Assembly (NCBI GenBank): GCA_029250275.1
Contig: JAPFBP010000001.1
Coordinates: forward strand, 118,210 to 182,209
Direction of reading: 5' to 3'
DNA: 64,000 nt
Source: Candidatus Nitrosopumilus sp.
GTDB taxonomy: Archaea > Thermoproteota > Nitrososphaeria > Nitrososphaerales > Nitrosopumilaceae
This document shows positions 37,625-47,661 of the stretch, one piece after another. Position 1 is the stretch's first letter; the number at the start of each line of letters is the position of its first letter. Both the position numbers and the translations under genes were made by a program. A model generated the notes under the pieces. That model worked only from the letters and a program-made list of their open reading frames with translations. It searched no databases and was not told where the DNA came from.

Positions 37625-38677
37625 CTACATTCTAAATTTAAGATAAGATTGCTCTTCTGCACATTCTAAACTAATTTCATCAATTGAATCTCCATTTTTA
37701 ACAGAAATAATACTGTGTTCAGTTTTTGGTGCATCTGAATATCTTAGAGTTATAGCTGATCCAAATTCTACATGTAACTTTGCATTCTTACCACGTAAAA
37801 TTGAAACTGGTCCTACGTAATCTTTAGCTTCAAGTAAAATATCTCCAGGTAAAGCTAATGCTTTAATCATTTCATTTTCATCTTTATTTCTTCCTACAAC
37901 AAATTTTGTTTCTTTATCTAACCTAAAGTGTCTTCCAATTTTTAATAAATCAATTTCATTAATTGTTGGAGTTTCTATATGATCAAACAAATCTTTAACT
38001 TTAATTCCAAATTGTGGTTCAGTTAACAAACAACCGCCACCTGCATTTGGTGGATTTTCAATACCGTATTTTTTAGCCATTTGAATTTGAATTTTTCTTT
38101 GTCTTCCTTTAATCATTCCAAGATTTTCTCTTTTGATTAATCCATCCTTTTCTGCATCTGTTGGTGGTAATAATCCGGCAGATAATGGCCTAACAATTTT
38201 TCCAGTCAAATTTGATTCTTTTTCAATAATATGTAATGATTGTGCATGTTGACTCATTGGACGTTGACCTAATACTTCTCCTGAAATAATAAATTCAGCA
38301 CCAATTTCTTCCATGTGTTTTTTTGCAGCATCAAACATCATTGTTCTACAATCAACACACGGATTAAATCCTGCACCAATTCCATGCTTTGGATGTTTTA
38401 ACATCTCAATATATTCATCACCAAGATAAACTGTTTTTAAATTTATATTAAGATCATCTGCTCTTTCTCTAATTTCAAAACCACATCCTCTTCCACAATC
38501 AAAATCACAAAATGGAGTTTTAATTGCAACAGCTGATACTTCAAAACCTTGTTCTTGCATCATTCTTACTGCAAGTTGACTATCTAATCCTCCAGATAGT
38601 AATGCAACTACTTTTTTCTTCGCTTCAGCCATTGCGATCTGATCTAATTTTCCATATACAAACTTTACATCATACAT
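37625..38677 (-). CDS. PP-loop (MnmA/ThiI-like) tRNA-modification enzyme
   Basis: VVALLSGGLDSQLAV PP-loop; NPCVDCRTMMF. Confidence 0.8.
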   Translation of the reverse strand: MYDVKFVYGKLDQIAMAEAKKKVVALLSGGLDSQLAVRMMQEQGFEVSAVAIKTPFCDFDCGRGCGFEIRERADDLNINLKTVYLGDEYIEMLKHPKHGIGAGFNPCVDCRTMMFDAAKKHMEEIGAEFIISGEVLGQRPMSQHAQSLHIIEKESNLTGKIVRPLSAGLLPPTDAEKDGLIKRENLGMIKGRQRKIQIQMAKKYGIENPPNAGGGCLLTEPQFGIKVKDLFDHIETPTINEIDLLKIGRHFRLDKETKFVVGRNKDENEMIKALALPGDILLEAKDYVGPVSILRGKNAKLHVEFGSAITLRYSDAPKTEHSIISVKNGDSIDEISLECAEEQSYLKFRM

Positions 38678-38703
38678 AAATTGAGAATTGGAAATATCTC
38701 TGT

Positions 38704-39768
38704 ATGAAACAGCGCAGAAAGAATATTTTGGAATATGCTCAAAAGATTGACTGTGATACTTTGGTTACATTTGAGCCTGAAAATTTGTTTTACATGACTG
38801 GATTTTGGGGTGAGGCAATCGGTCTACTTGAAAAAAATGGAAAAACTACAATAATTGCACCTGAACTTGAAGTTGGAAGAGCAAAAAAAGAATCTGTAGA
38901 TTGTGATGTAGTTACTGCAGAACGTGGAGAAGGTCTGATTACATCAGTTATTAAAAAAATTAAAAAAAATCAAGTTTGTACTGATTGCCAGAATTATTCA
39001 GTAATGATGTCTTTAAAAAAATCAATTCCAAAAATAAAATCCTCAACTGAACCATTTTACAATGCTAGAATCATAAAAGATGAAGAAGAAATACAAATTC
39101 TCAAAAAAGCTTCAAAAATTATCGATGAAATGTTTCACATTTGTACTAAAAAAATGAAAGTTGGGCAAAAAGAATCTGAATTACAAACAATCTTGATGAC
39201 ATATGCAATGGAACAAGAAATGTTTGACACTGGATACAAATCTACACTTAACCCATTAATTATAGCAGGAGGTCCAAATGGTGCATTACCTCATGCTCAA
39301 GTTACAAATAGAAAATTCAAAAAAGGAGATCTAGTAGTAACTGATCTTACATTGAGATACAAAGGATATGTTTCTGATGCAACTAGAACATTTGCACTTG
39401 GAAAAATTTCATCACAAGCAAATGAAGCATATGAAATTGTTAAAGAATCTCAAAGACTTGGTCTAAAAACTGTTAAACTTAATGTTAATTGCAAAGATAT
39501 AGATTTTGTATGTAGAAAATACATTGAAGATCAAAATTATGGTCAATACTTTATCCATTCAACAGGACATGGAATTGGATTAGAAGTACATGAGCTACCG
39601 TGTATTTCTTATAAAAGTAATACACAATTAAAAGAAAACATGGCAATCACTGTTGAACCAGGAATCTACATTGAAAATAAATTTGGAATTAGAATAGAGG
39701 ATTCATTAATTGTAAAAGAACGACCAATTGTAATGCACAAATTTACTAAAGATTTAGTCACAATTTGA
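38704..39768 (+). CDS. Xaa-Pro aminopeptidase (M24)
   Basis: VTDLTLRYKGYVSDATRTF, HSTGHGIGLEVHELP, ITVEPGIYIENKFGIRIEDS. Confidence 0.95.
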   Translation: MKQRRKNILEYAQKIDCDTLVTFEPENLFYMTGFWGEAIGLLEKNGKTTIIAPELEVGRAKKESVDCDVVTAERGEGLITSVIKKIKKNQVCTDCQNYSVMMSLKKSIPKIKSSTEPFYNARIIKDEEEIQILKKASKIIDEMFHICTKKMKVGQKESELQTILMTYAMEQEMFDTGYKSTLNPLIIAGGPNGALPHAQVTNRKFKKGDLVVTDLTLRYKGYVSDATRTFALGKISSQANEAYEIVKESQRLGLKTVKLNVNCKDIDFVCRKYIEDQNYGQYFIHSTGHGIGLEVHELPCISYKSNTQLKENMAITVEPGIYIENKFGIRIEDSLIVKERPIVMHKFTKDLVTI

Positions 39769-39770
39769 GC

Positions 39771-40250
39771 CTAGGAATAAGAAACTACTTCAATAACATG
39801 TTTTGATTCTGGATTGTTTGATGTAATTTTTTCAGAACTAATGTTCACATTCCAATCAAAATTCATTTCTCCTTTATATGATTTAAAATTAAGAATTACA
39901 TTATATTCATCAGAATTTACATATGTTACAATTAATTCTACATTAGTTTTTTTATGTTCAAAAATTTTCTCCTCTGGATATTCATCATTTATTTGATTTT
40001 TTATTACCTCCATTACAGTCATTTTTGATTCGTCTCCATTATTGAAATTCATCAAAATATTTGTGACTTTTTGTTCTTCATCTGAAAGTTTTGGTAAACT
40101 ATTTTCTAAATTTTTTTCTGTTAATATCCCCTGTGCAGATATTATTATCAGTGCAATGGCAACAAGATAAAACGGTGCTCTCTTTTTAAGAAATGATTTT
40201 AAATCATTTCTTTTTGGTTTATCTTCTATTTTCTTTCTTTCTTTACCCAT
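39771..40250 (-). CDS. Hypothetical single-TM protein
   Basis: 159 aa ORF with N-terminal TM. Confidence 0.6.
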   Translation of the reverse strand: MGKERKKIEDKPKRNDLKSFLKKRAPFYLVAIALIIISAQGILTEKNLENSLPKLSDEEQKVTNILMNFNNGDESKMTVMEVIKNQINDEYPEEKIFEHKKTNVELIVTYVNSDEYNVILNFKSYKGEMNFDWNVNISSEKITSNNPESKHVIEVVSYS

Positions 40251-40261
40251 GCCTCTTCAAT

Positions 40262-41110
40262 CTAGTTTTTAGCACTTAGAATTAAAACTTGCCAAGGAAA
40301 TAAAATTTCTCCATTTTTCTTTGTATATTGTGATGTTTTCTCCTTGACTAATTGTTTCAATTCCTTTCTTTTTGAATAATCTAATTCGTTTAGCTTTTCT
40401 TTTAATGGTTTTGCAATGTATTTTAAATAATTTTTCCAATAATCTTCAAATTTTCCTGGACTGTAATGAAAGACATAGTCTTTTACAATAATCTTTGAGA
40501 ATCCTGCTTTACTTACTTCTGATTTTAATGCAGATTTTGTTCCAAATCTGTCTAAATTTGGAGAGCCTGGTGGAACATAATCTGGAATATACTTGGTAAC
40601 TGAATCTATGATATTGCTAAAGAAAGGAACAGCATCTTTACTTCCATGTACAGAAATTCCAATATTTCCTGATTTTTTGAGGCTGTTTTTCATATTTTTT
40701 AATGCTTTTTGAGCATTAGGAAAGAAAAACAATGCATATTGACAAGTAACAACATCAAATTTTTTAGAAAAATAAAATTTTTCTGCATCTATATTTACAA
40801 AATTTACATTTGATTTTTTACCATTCCATTTTTTTGCAATTTCAATTGCTGTACTTGAAGTGTCTACTCCTACTACATATCCTGATTTCCCAATTTTTTT
40901 TTGAATTTCATTTGTTACTACTCCAGTACCACATGCAACATCTAACACTGCATCACCTTTGTTGATATTTACCAATTCAACTAATTTTTTTGTACTTTGG
41001 AATGGTCCTTTATTTACACTAGCCCATCTCTTATGATATCTTGGAGCAACTTCATTCCAAATTTTCATATTTCGTTGCTTGTATTCTGAATGAATTAATT
41101 TCATCTTCAT
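40262..41110 (-). CDS. SAM-dependent methyltransferase (UbiE-like)
   Basis: VLDVACGTGVVTNEIQKKIGKSGYVVGVDTSSTAIE. Confidence 0.9.
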   Translation of the reverse strand: MKMKLIHSEYKQRNMKIWNEVAPRYHKRWASVNKGPFQSTKKLVELVNINKGDAVLDVACGTGVVTNEIQKKIGKSGYVVGVDTSSTAIEIAKKWNGKKSNVNFVNIDAEKFYFSKKFDVVTCQYALFFFPNAQKALKNMKNSLKKSGNIGISVHGSKDAVPFFSNIIDSVTKYIPDYVPPGSPNLDRFGTKSALKSEVSKAGFSKIIVKDYVFHYSPGKFEDYWKNYLKYIAKPLKEKLNELDYSKRKELKQLVKEKTSQYTKKNGEILFPWQVLILSAKN

Positions 41111-41133
41111 GGTTATACAATTTTTGATCTATT

Positions 41134-41279
41134 TTATGTAATCTCTTCTAAATCTGATTTTAATATTCTGCCAGTTTCATGATAGTATTTATGTTCGAGT
41201 TGTTTTAGATCCTCTTTTAATTTTTTTTATTAGATTTTGATAATCTTATTTTAGTTTCTTTATATTCAATAACTATTTT
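41134..41279 (-). pseudogene. Small decayed or frameshifted ORF downstream of coaBC
   Basis: ...VIEYKETKIRLSKSNKK / KLKEDLKQLEHKYYHETGRILKSDLEEIT*, joined if one A is added to an A8 run. Confidence 0.35.
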
Positions 41280-42557
41280 TCAAAGTTCTGATTTTTTTTT
41301 AATTTTTATTTCAATTTGTTTTCTAATAAATTTAGCAATTTTTTCTTTATTCATCCACCCCGAAACAATATTTTTTTTGGAATCTACTATGATTACTTGA
41401 TTATTTTTAGGATTTTTCTTATATCTAATAGAACCAATATCATTTGCTACAATCATATCTGCTGTTGATTCTTTTAATTTTTTTTGAGCGGACTTGATTA
41501 ATTGAGCTTTTGTAAAATTTGTTTCTGCTTTAAAACCAACAAGTAAAACATTTTTTTGATATTTTTTAATTTGATCTATTATTTTTGGAACTTTTTTGAG
41601 GCTGATATTCATACTTGACTTTGAACTTTTGATTTTATTCTTACTTTGAATTGTAGGAACATAATCGGCAACAGCTGCTGCCATAATCACAATATCAAAT
41701 TTTTTCTTTAATTCTAATTTTATTACAGAATGCATCTCTTTACTAGATACAACATTGATTATTTTTGCACCTCTTGGTGGTTTTTCATTTCCTGGTCCAT
41801 AAACAAAAGTTACTTTAGCTCCTGCAGAAATTAATTCAGATGCTAAACTAACTCCTGTTTTTCCAGAACTCTGATTTGTAATTGCACGTACAGGATCTAT
41901 TTGTTCAATTGTTGGTCCTGCAGTGATCAACACTTTCTTATTTTTTAATATTGATGAGGATCCAAATTTATTTAATACATTTTCTAAAACATCTTCAGGT
42001 TCTGGAGATTTTGCTTTGCCTTCAATTAGTTTAGGGGAAAGAAATTCAATTTTATTTTTTAAAAATTTTATATTTTTTTTAACTGCTAAATTTTCATACA
42101 TGGATGCATGCATTGCAAGACACATCAAAATTGGAATTCTTGATCCAAATCCTACGGTTAGTACTGTAGATACAGGCGTATCATCAATTCCATTAGCTAA
42201 TTTTCCTAATGTATTTGCTGTTGCAGGATATACTATTATTAAATCTGATTTATTATAATCTGCTAATCTGATATGTTCTAGTTCACCTGTAAGTTTTGTA
42301 ATTACTTCATTACCTGTAGCCCATTTGAAATATTCTGGTTGTATTAATTTTGTAACTGCATTACTGGTAACACATGTTACATATGCTCCATACCTCATTA
42401 GTAATCTTGCAAGTTCAATTGCTTTGTATGCTGCAACACTACCAGCTACACAAAGCACAATTTTTTTCCCTGATAACTCCATTCCGTGTGAACTAACTAT
42501 ATCTAAAGATGGATGATCTTTTGTCTTTAATTTCTTATTAACTGCCAAGTTCTTCAC
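41280..42557 (-). CDS. coaBC: Phosphopantothenoylcysteine decarboxylase/synthetase
   Basis: KKIVLCVAGSVAAYKAIELARLL, VLITAGPTIEQIDPVRAITNQSSGKTG. Confidence 0.95.
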   Translation of the reverse strand: MKNLAVNKKLKTKDHPSLDIVSSHGMELSGKKIVLCVAGSVAAYKAIELARLLMRYGAYVTCVTSNAVTKLIQPEYFKWATGNEVITKLTGELEHIRLADYNKSDLIIVYPATANTLGKLANGIDDTPVSTVLTVGFGSRIPILMCLAMHASMYENLAVKKNIKFLKNKIEFLSPKLIEGKAKSPEPEDVLENVLNKFGSSSILKNKKVLITAGPTIEQIDPVRAITNQSSGKTGVSLASELISAGAKVTFVYGPGNEKPPRGAKIINVVSSKEMHSVIKLELKKKFDIVIMAAAVADYVPTIQSKNKIKSSKSSMNISLKKVPKIIDQIKKYQKNVLLVGFKAETNFTKAQLIKSAQKKLKESTADMIVANDIGSIRYKKNPKNNQVIIVDSKKNIVSGWMNKEKIAKFIRKQIEIKIKKKSEL

Positions 42558-43377
42558 GTAATTTTTTTAATTCTTCTTCATTCATTGAAAACGAGTTTTC
42601 TTTAGTAGGAAATGCTCCAGATTCTACATCAGATCTATATTCTTCAAGTGATTTTACAATATCTTCAGATAAATTCATGTATCTTTTGGCAAATTTTGGT
42701 TTAATTTTATCATACATTCCTAACAAATCTTGAACAACCAATACTTGTCCATCGCAATTTACTCCTGAACCAATTCCGATTATAGGAATGTTAACCGTTT
42801 CAGAAATAATTTGAGCTACTTCATGACTTACCATTTCTAATACAATACTGAAAACTCCTGCATCTTCCAGTTCCTTTGCATCTTCAATTAACTTCATTGC
42901 TGAATCTTTTGTTTTACCTTGAATTTTGTATCCTTCTGATAGTATTGTGGTTTGAGGCTGAAGTCCAATATGTCCCATTACAGGAATTCCTACATCAACT
43001 ATTGCACTAATTGTTTCTGCCATTATAGAACCACCTTCAAGTTTTACTGTATCTGCACCTGCCTTGATTAATCTCCCTGAATTGTTTATCGCATCTTCAA
43101 TACTTGCTTGGTATGACATAAAGGGCAAATCTGCTACTAAAAGTGAATTTTTTCTTGCTCTGCTAACTGCTTCAGTAAACATACACATTTGTTCCATTGT
43201 GACAGGAATTGTATTTTCATAACCAAGCATTACCATTCCTGCACTATCTCCAACAAGTAATATATCAATTCCCGCTTTGTCACATAATGAAGCTAGAGTG
43301 TAATCATAACTTGTAATCACTGAAATTTTCTTTTTTCCTTTTTTCATGTTAATAATATCTTGTACAGTTTTATGCAA
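42538..43377 (-). CDS. panB: 3-methyl-2-oxobutanoate hydroxymethyltransferase
   Basis: ITSYDYTLASLCDKAGIDILLVGDSAGMVMLGYENT, MGHIGLQPQ. Confidence 0.96.
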   Translation of the reverse strand: MHKTVQDIINMKKGKKKISVITSYDYTLASLCDKAGIDILLVGDSAGMVMLGYENTIPVTMEQMCMFTEAVSRARKNSLLVADLPFMSYQASIEDAINNSGRLIKAGADTVKLEGGSIMAETISAIVDVGIPVMGHIGLQPQTTILSEGYKIQGKTKDSAMKLIEDAKELEDAGVFSIVLEMVSHEVAQIISETVNIPIIGIGSGVNCDGQVLVVQDLLGMYDKIKPKFAKRYMNLSEDIVKSLEEYRSDVESGAFPTKENSFSMNEEELKKLREELGS

Positions 43378-44134
43378 TTTTAGCTCTCCTTGTTAAATTA
43401 TTTTTAATTTGAATAATATTTTCTCTTAGATTTTTCTTATTATCAAAATCATCAATTATTTTTTGAAGACTTTTTTTATTCTTTTTTGATAGTTTTTTTG
43501 ATTCGTTAATTAGCAAATCAATTGCTCGTGTTACATTATCTACAATTGTAATATTAGCAGTCTGTGAAGTTCTAGAGAGAGGATTTAGATCAAATGTTAT
43601 GACTGTTTTACCTGCTTTTCTAAGTGCCATAGTTCTATCTCCATCTTCTAATGGCACTACGACAACATCTGCTACAAAAATTCCATCTTTATCAACAATT
43701 CTTCTTGCAGAATCAATTCCAAGTAATTTTTTAGACGAAGTAATTTTAGAACCTAAAATTTCATTAGCTCCATTTTTTTTGAGAGTTTTAATAATTGCCT
43801 GTTTTCTTTTTTCATTTACATAAAATAAATTTACCTCAAGTTTTGCTTTGATCTGCTTTGATAACTTTACAATTTGTTTTGGACATAATGCTGCTATATT
43901 TCCATTAACTGAGATAACGGGCATTTCTGCTACAAGAAGCTGTGCAGCCGCAGCCCTTATGGCCTGCAAAGTAGCCTTACCTGTCTTTTCTCCGAGAAGA
44001 TAATCAAAAGCCTCCCCTCTACCTTGAGCCAAAAGGCCTTCTTTTGCAACTAATCCATTGTCAAAGCCTTCAACTAGTTTTTTACGAATTAAAAGTGATT
44101 TAGCTCTTGGATGAGATTTAGGAATTAATGACAT
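43370..44134 (-). CDS. 4-phosphopantoate-beta-alanine ligase (archaeal PPS)
   Basis: IPKSHPRAKSLLIRKKLVEGFDNGLVAKEGLLAQGRGEAFDYLLGEKT. Confidence 0.92.
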   Translation of the reverse strand: MSLIPKSHPRAKSLLIRKKLVEGFDNGLVAKEGLLAQGRGEAFDYLLGEKTGKATLQAIRAAAAQLLVAEMPVISVNGNIAALCPKQIVKLSKQIKAKLEVNLFYVNEKRKQAIIKTLKKNGANEILGSKITSSKKLLGIDSARRIVDKDGIFVADVVVVPLEDGDRTMALRKAGKTVITFDLNPLSRTSQTANITIVDNVTRAIDLLINESKKLSKKNKKSLQKIIDDFDNKKNLRENIIQIKNNLTRRAKIA

Positions 44135-44143
44135 AATTTTTAA

Positions 44144-45055
44144 TTAATTATTTAATACTCTGGCTCCATTGTCATCTAATTCTGATTTAATTATAATTCC
44201 ATCAGAATATTTTTGTAGAATCTCTAAAACTTTAGATTCATTGTTTTGTGGAACCATTGAAAAAATTGTTTCACCAAATAAGGCTATTCCACATTTAATA
44301 TCATTGTCAGATAATTCCTCAACTATTTTTTGCATTCTTGGAGTCATAACATCTACATATTTTGCAAATTCTAAGGACATATCTTGAAAATGATCATAAT
44401 TTTTTGTTTCTAATAATCGATTTACCATTTTTCCTCCTAGTCCATTAATTTGTGATAAGCGTTCTTTGATGAATTTATTTGTAGATATTGGAGAAAAGCA
44501 AATCACAATAACAGAAATTTTATTTGTAGTAATTTTTTCAACATGACCAATTCCGGGTGCACCTGGTTTAATACGAATTTCAAATCCACCATGATATGAT
44601 GCTAAGACATCTCCTAATCCTGTTTTGCAACTAACTTCTGCATTATGTGCAATTTGACCAATCATTGTTTTCTCTAATTTTGTATCAAGTGCTTGATCTA
44701 ATGCAAATGATAATGATAATGCAACAGCGCCACTAGATCCTAAGCCATACCCAACTGGAATAGAAATGTCATGTTCTATATCAAAAAACTTGTCTGAAAA
44801 ATTTCCAAGTTTTAAAAATTCATTTAATACGTATTGTGAAACATCTGTTTTGTCTGATTGATATCCATGTGTTGTAATTTTAAAATTTGAACTTTGATTA
44901 TTTGTTGTTTGGATTTTTACTTTAGTTGTAACTCCTTGTTTAATTGAAAAACCTGCTCCCATAGATCCTAAATTCTCTAAATTATCTTGACTGTCATCTA
45001 AATAGGCTTTGAAAAAGCCTGTAATGTGTGCTGGACAAAATGCCGTTGCTTCCAT
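44144..45055 (-). CDS. Pantoate kinase (GHMP family)
   Basis: FCPAHITGFFKAY, PVGYGLGSSGAVALSLSFALD; operon context. Confidence 0.9.
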   Translation of the reverse strand: MEATAFCPAHITGFFKAYLDDSQDNLENLGSMGAGFSIKQGVTTKVKIQTTNNQSSNFKITTHGYQSDKTDVSQYVLNEFLKLGNFSDKFFDIEHDISIPVGYGLGSSGAVALSLSFALDQALDTKLEKTMIGQIAHNAEVSCKTGLGDVLASYHGGFEIRIKPGAPGIGHVEKITTNKISVIVICFSPISTNKFIKERLSQINGLGGKMVNRLLETKNYDHFQDMSLEFAKYVDVMTPRMQKIVEELSDNDIKCGIALFGETIFSMVPQNNESKVLEILQKYSDGIIIKSELDDNGARVLNN

Positions 45056-45120
45056 TAATCTAAGTTTAAACTTTACACAAAATATAAGAATATGGCTTAA
45101 ATTAATTAAATTAGTATAAA

Positions 45121-46101
45121 TTGACTAAATTTGTTCGACGACTACAAAGAATTGGAAGTAGTATACTTGTATCATTACCTAAAGAATGGGTTGTTGCAAA
45201 TAATTTAGATAAAGGTGCTCAAGTTGAATTGGAAACTGGTCAAGATAGTATTTCCATTTCTGCCAATAAGGAAACTAGACCAACAAAAGAACTAGTAATT
45301 TCGTATCCGTCACCTAAAGGAGAAAATGTTGTAGCAAACATTACAGGTGCATATCTTTTAGGATATGATGTCATTGTAATTAATTCAACATCTATTATTC
45401 CTGGTAAAGATAGAGAAGAGATTCGTAATTCAATGAGAAGATTAGTTGGAATGGAAATAATTGAAGAAGACGCATCTCACATTAATATGCAATTTCTTTT
45501 AGATGCAACAACTCTTAATCCATCAAAAATTCTCAAACGAATAAGTTCTATTGCACTTGGAATGTATGATGATGTATTACGTGGATTAATTTCAGATGAT
45601 AAATCTAATCTTCAAACATTATCAAAACGTGATGTTGAAGTGAATAGACAATACTTCTTACTTGTTCGTTTAATTCGTAGCACACTAGTTGATAAAAGAT
45701 TAGCCAATGTATTTAATTTAGAAAATATTGATATACTTGATTATAGAGTTGCGGCAAACGTTCTTGAAAATGCAGGTGACTCTATTGTTGAACTCTCAAA
45801 TTTTATCTTCAACTTTTCATTATCTAGGGAATTCTCTAAAAAAATCTATGATGTAGTAAAAGATTTCAATAATATTGCTGAAAAATCTATTGATGCTTTT
45901 ACAAAGCCTGATAGACTTTTAGCTATTGAAGTAATTTCAATGCATAAAAAATATGAAGAGAAACTTAGCTTACTTCGAACTACATTAGGTAACAAAAAAC
46001 AAATTCCTTTAGACTTTCTTGATTTAGTATACATGTTTGAAAGAATTGCACAATCTTGGGCAGATCTTGCAGATCTTGTACAACCTATCTATAATGAATA
46101 A
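45121..46101 (+). CDS. AbrB-PhoU domain phosphate uptake regulator
   Basis: FVRRLQRIGSSILVSLPKEWVVANNLDKGAQVELE plus PhoU-like helices. Confidence 0.88.
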   Translation: MTKFVRRLQRIGSSILVSLPKEWVVANNLDKGAQVELETGQDSISISANKETRPTKELVISYPSPKGENVVANITGAYLLGYDVIVINSTSIIPGKDREEIRNSMRRLVGMEIIEEDASHINMQFLLDATTLNPSKILKRISSIALGMYDDVLRGLISDDKSNLQTLSKRDVEVNRQYFLLVRLIRSTLVDKRLANVFNLENIDILDYRVAANVLENAGDSIVELSNFIFNFSLSREFSKKIYDVVKDFNNIAEKSIDAFTKPDRLLAIEVISMHKKYEEKLSLLRTTLGNKKQIPLDFLDLVYMFERIAQSWADLADLVQPIYNE

Positions 46102-46617
46102 TTAATACAATTTTTTCTTTACAGCATATGTTAAAACTGCACATATTGTTTTTGAATCTTGAATTTTACCAACTTTTATCATCGATAGAAGTTTTTTAAA
46201 ATCCATTTTTACTACAGATAATATTTCATCCTCATCTAACTTCAAATCCGATATTTTCTTTAACCCTGAGGCTACAAAACAATGAATTATCTCTGCATTG
46301 TAGCCAATTGACGGATAATAGGTAATGAGAGGGATCATTTTTTTTGCTCTATATCCAGTCTCTTCTTCTAATTCCCTAAATGCACATTTTACTGGTTCTT
46401 CTTTTTTTTCTAATGTTCCAGCAGGAATTTCTAAAACATATCCATGTGGAAATCTATGTTGTTTAACAAGAATTACTTTTTTATTTTCATCAAAAGCAAG
46501 CATTGCTGCGGCACCTCTATGTTTGATAACCTCTCGTTTGACTTTTCTGCCTTCTATTTTCCCATCATAAACACTAAGACCTAAAATTTTTCCTTCATAG
46601 ATTTTCGTCTCTTTCAT
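46102..46617 (-). CDS. NUDIX hydrolase (ADP-ribose pyrophosphatase-like)
   Basis: [27 protein letters not shown]. Confidence 0.93.
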   Translation of the reverse strand: MKETKIYEGKILGLSVYDGKIEGRKVKREVIKHRGAAAMLAFDENKKVILVKQHRFPHGYVLEIPAGTLEKKEEPVKCAFRELEEETGYRAKKMIPLITYYPSIGYNAEIIHCFVASGLKKISDLKLDEDEILSVVKMDFKKLLSMIKVGKIQDSKTICAVLTYAVKKKLY

Positions 46618-46642
46618 ATTATGTATGGAAAATTATTCTTAT

Positions 46643-47545
46643 TTAATTGGTTTGATAAATTAAGTGTAATTTTGGTGATTTTTTGAAATTTTTTATTGCT
46701 TTTTCTATCCACTTTATGTAAAATGAAATTTTTTTTGGAATGAATAAATCAACTGATTTTATATTTTTAATATTTCTAACTTTTTGTGTTACTTCATCCA
46801 TTTTGAAAATATTATCACTATACATAAACAAAACAATTTGATTTTTTGCTATGAAAGGAATTTGTAAATATGATTCAGAAAATGAGTCATTCAAACTTTC
46901 TAAAGTTTCTTTTAGATCTCCTTCTATCCAGGCTAGTATGACGTGAGGAATAAAATTTTCAATTTTTCTAGGATCATAAACTAGTGTAAACTGTATTCCA
47001 TCATTTTCATGTAATTTTTCTAGACATCTTGTTATTGTTTTCGTTGACATTCCTGTATTCCTTGCAATTCGTTCAATTTTTTGTCTGGGATTTTTAATCA
47101 ATTCTTCTAGAATTTCTAAATCTGTTTTTGTAAGGTTTGAACTAAATCCAGGATTCTCTGCTTCAAAAATAGATAAAACTCTAATATCTTTCATTAATTT
47201 TTTAGCAAGTTCAATTTTTTGATTCATATTCTCTTTTATCGAAATACCACAAACTGTAATCCCGCCTACACATGGCACTACAAAATATGGTTCACCTACA
47301 AGACTTGCTTGCTCTAAAATTTCTTTAATATTTTCACCTGATACGACAAAGTACAAGATACCATAACCCAAAACAAGAGGTTCAACTTTGATGAAGAATT
47401 CTTCGATAATATTTTTTGCTTGCATTTTTTGGATTCTTGCTCTAACAGCTCCACCTGAGATTCCTAATTCTATGCCTATTTGTCTATCAGATTCTCTACA
47501 ATTGTTCAATAATCTGTTAAGGATTTTCATATCTAAATTGTCCAT
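46643..47545 (-). CDS. Lrp/AsnC-family regulator with two wHTH segments
   Basis: LDMKILNRLLNNCRESDRQIGIELGISGGAVRARIQKM and LEILEELIKNPRQKIERIARNTGMSTKTITRCLEKL. Confidence 0.88.
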   Translation of the reverse strand: MDNLDMKILNRLLNNCRESDRQIGIELGISGGAVRARIQKMQAKNIIEEFFIKVEPLVLGYGILYFVVSGENIKEILEQASLVGEPYFVVPCVGGITVCGISIKENMNQKIELAKKLMKDIRVLSIFEAENPGFSSNLTKTDLEILEELIKNPRQKIERIARNTGMSTKTITRCLEKLHENDGIQFTLVYDPRKIENFIPHVILAWIEGDLKETLESLNDSFSESYLQIPFIAKNQIVLFMYSDNIFKMDEVTQKVRNIKNIKSVDLFIPKKISFYIKWIEKAIKNFKKSPKLHLIYQTN

Positions 47546-47661
47546 TTTATCACTTATACTGACCCATTAAAGTATAAAAATAACTAATATGATATAAAAT
47601 TGTCTATACTATTAGCACTATGTATAATATACATTAAATATTAGACTATTTTATTTATTTC

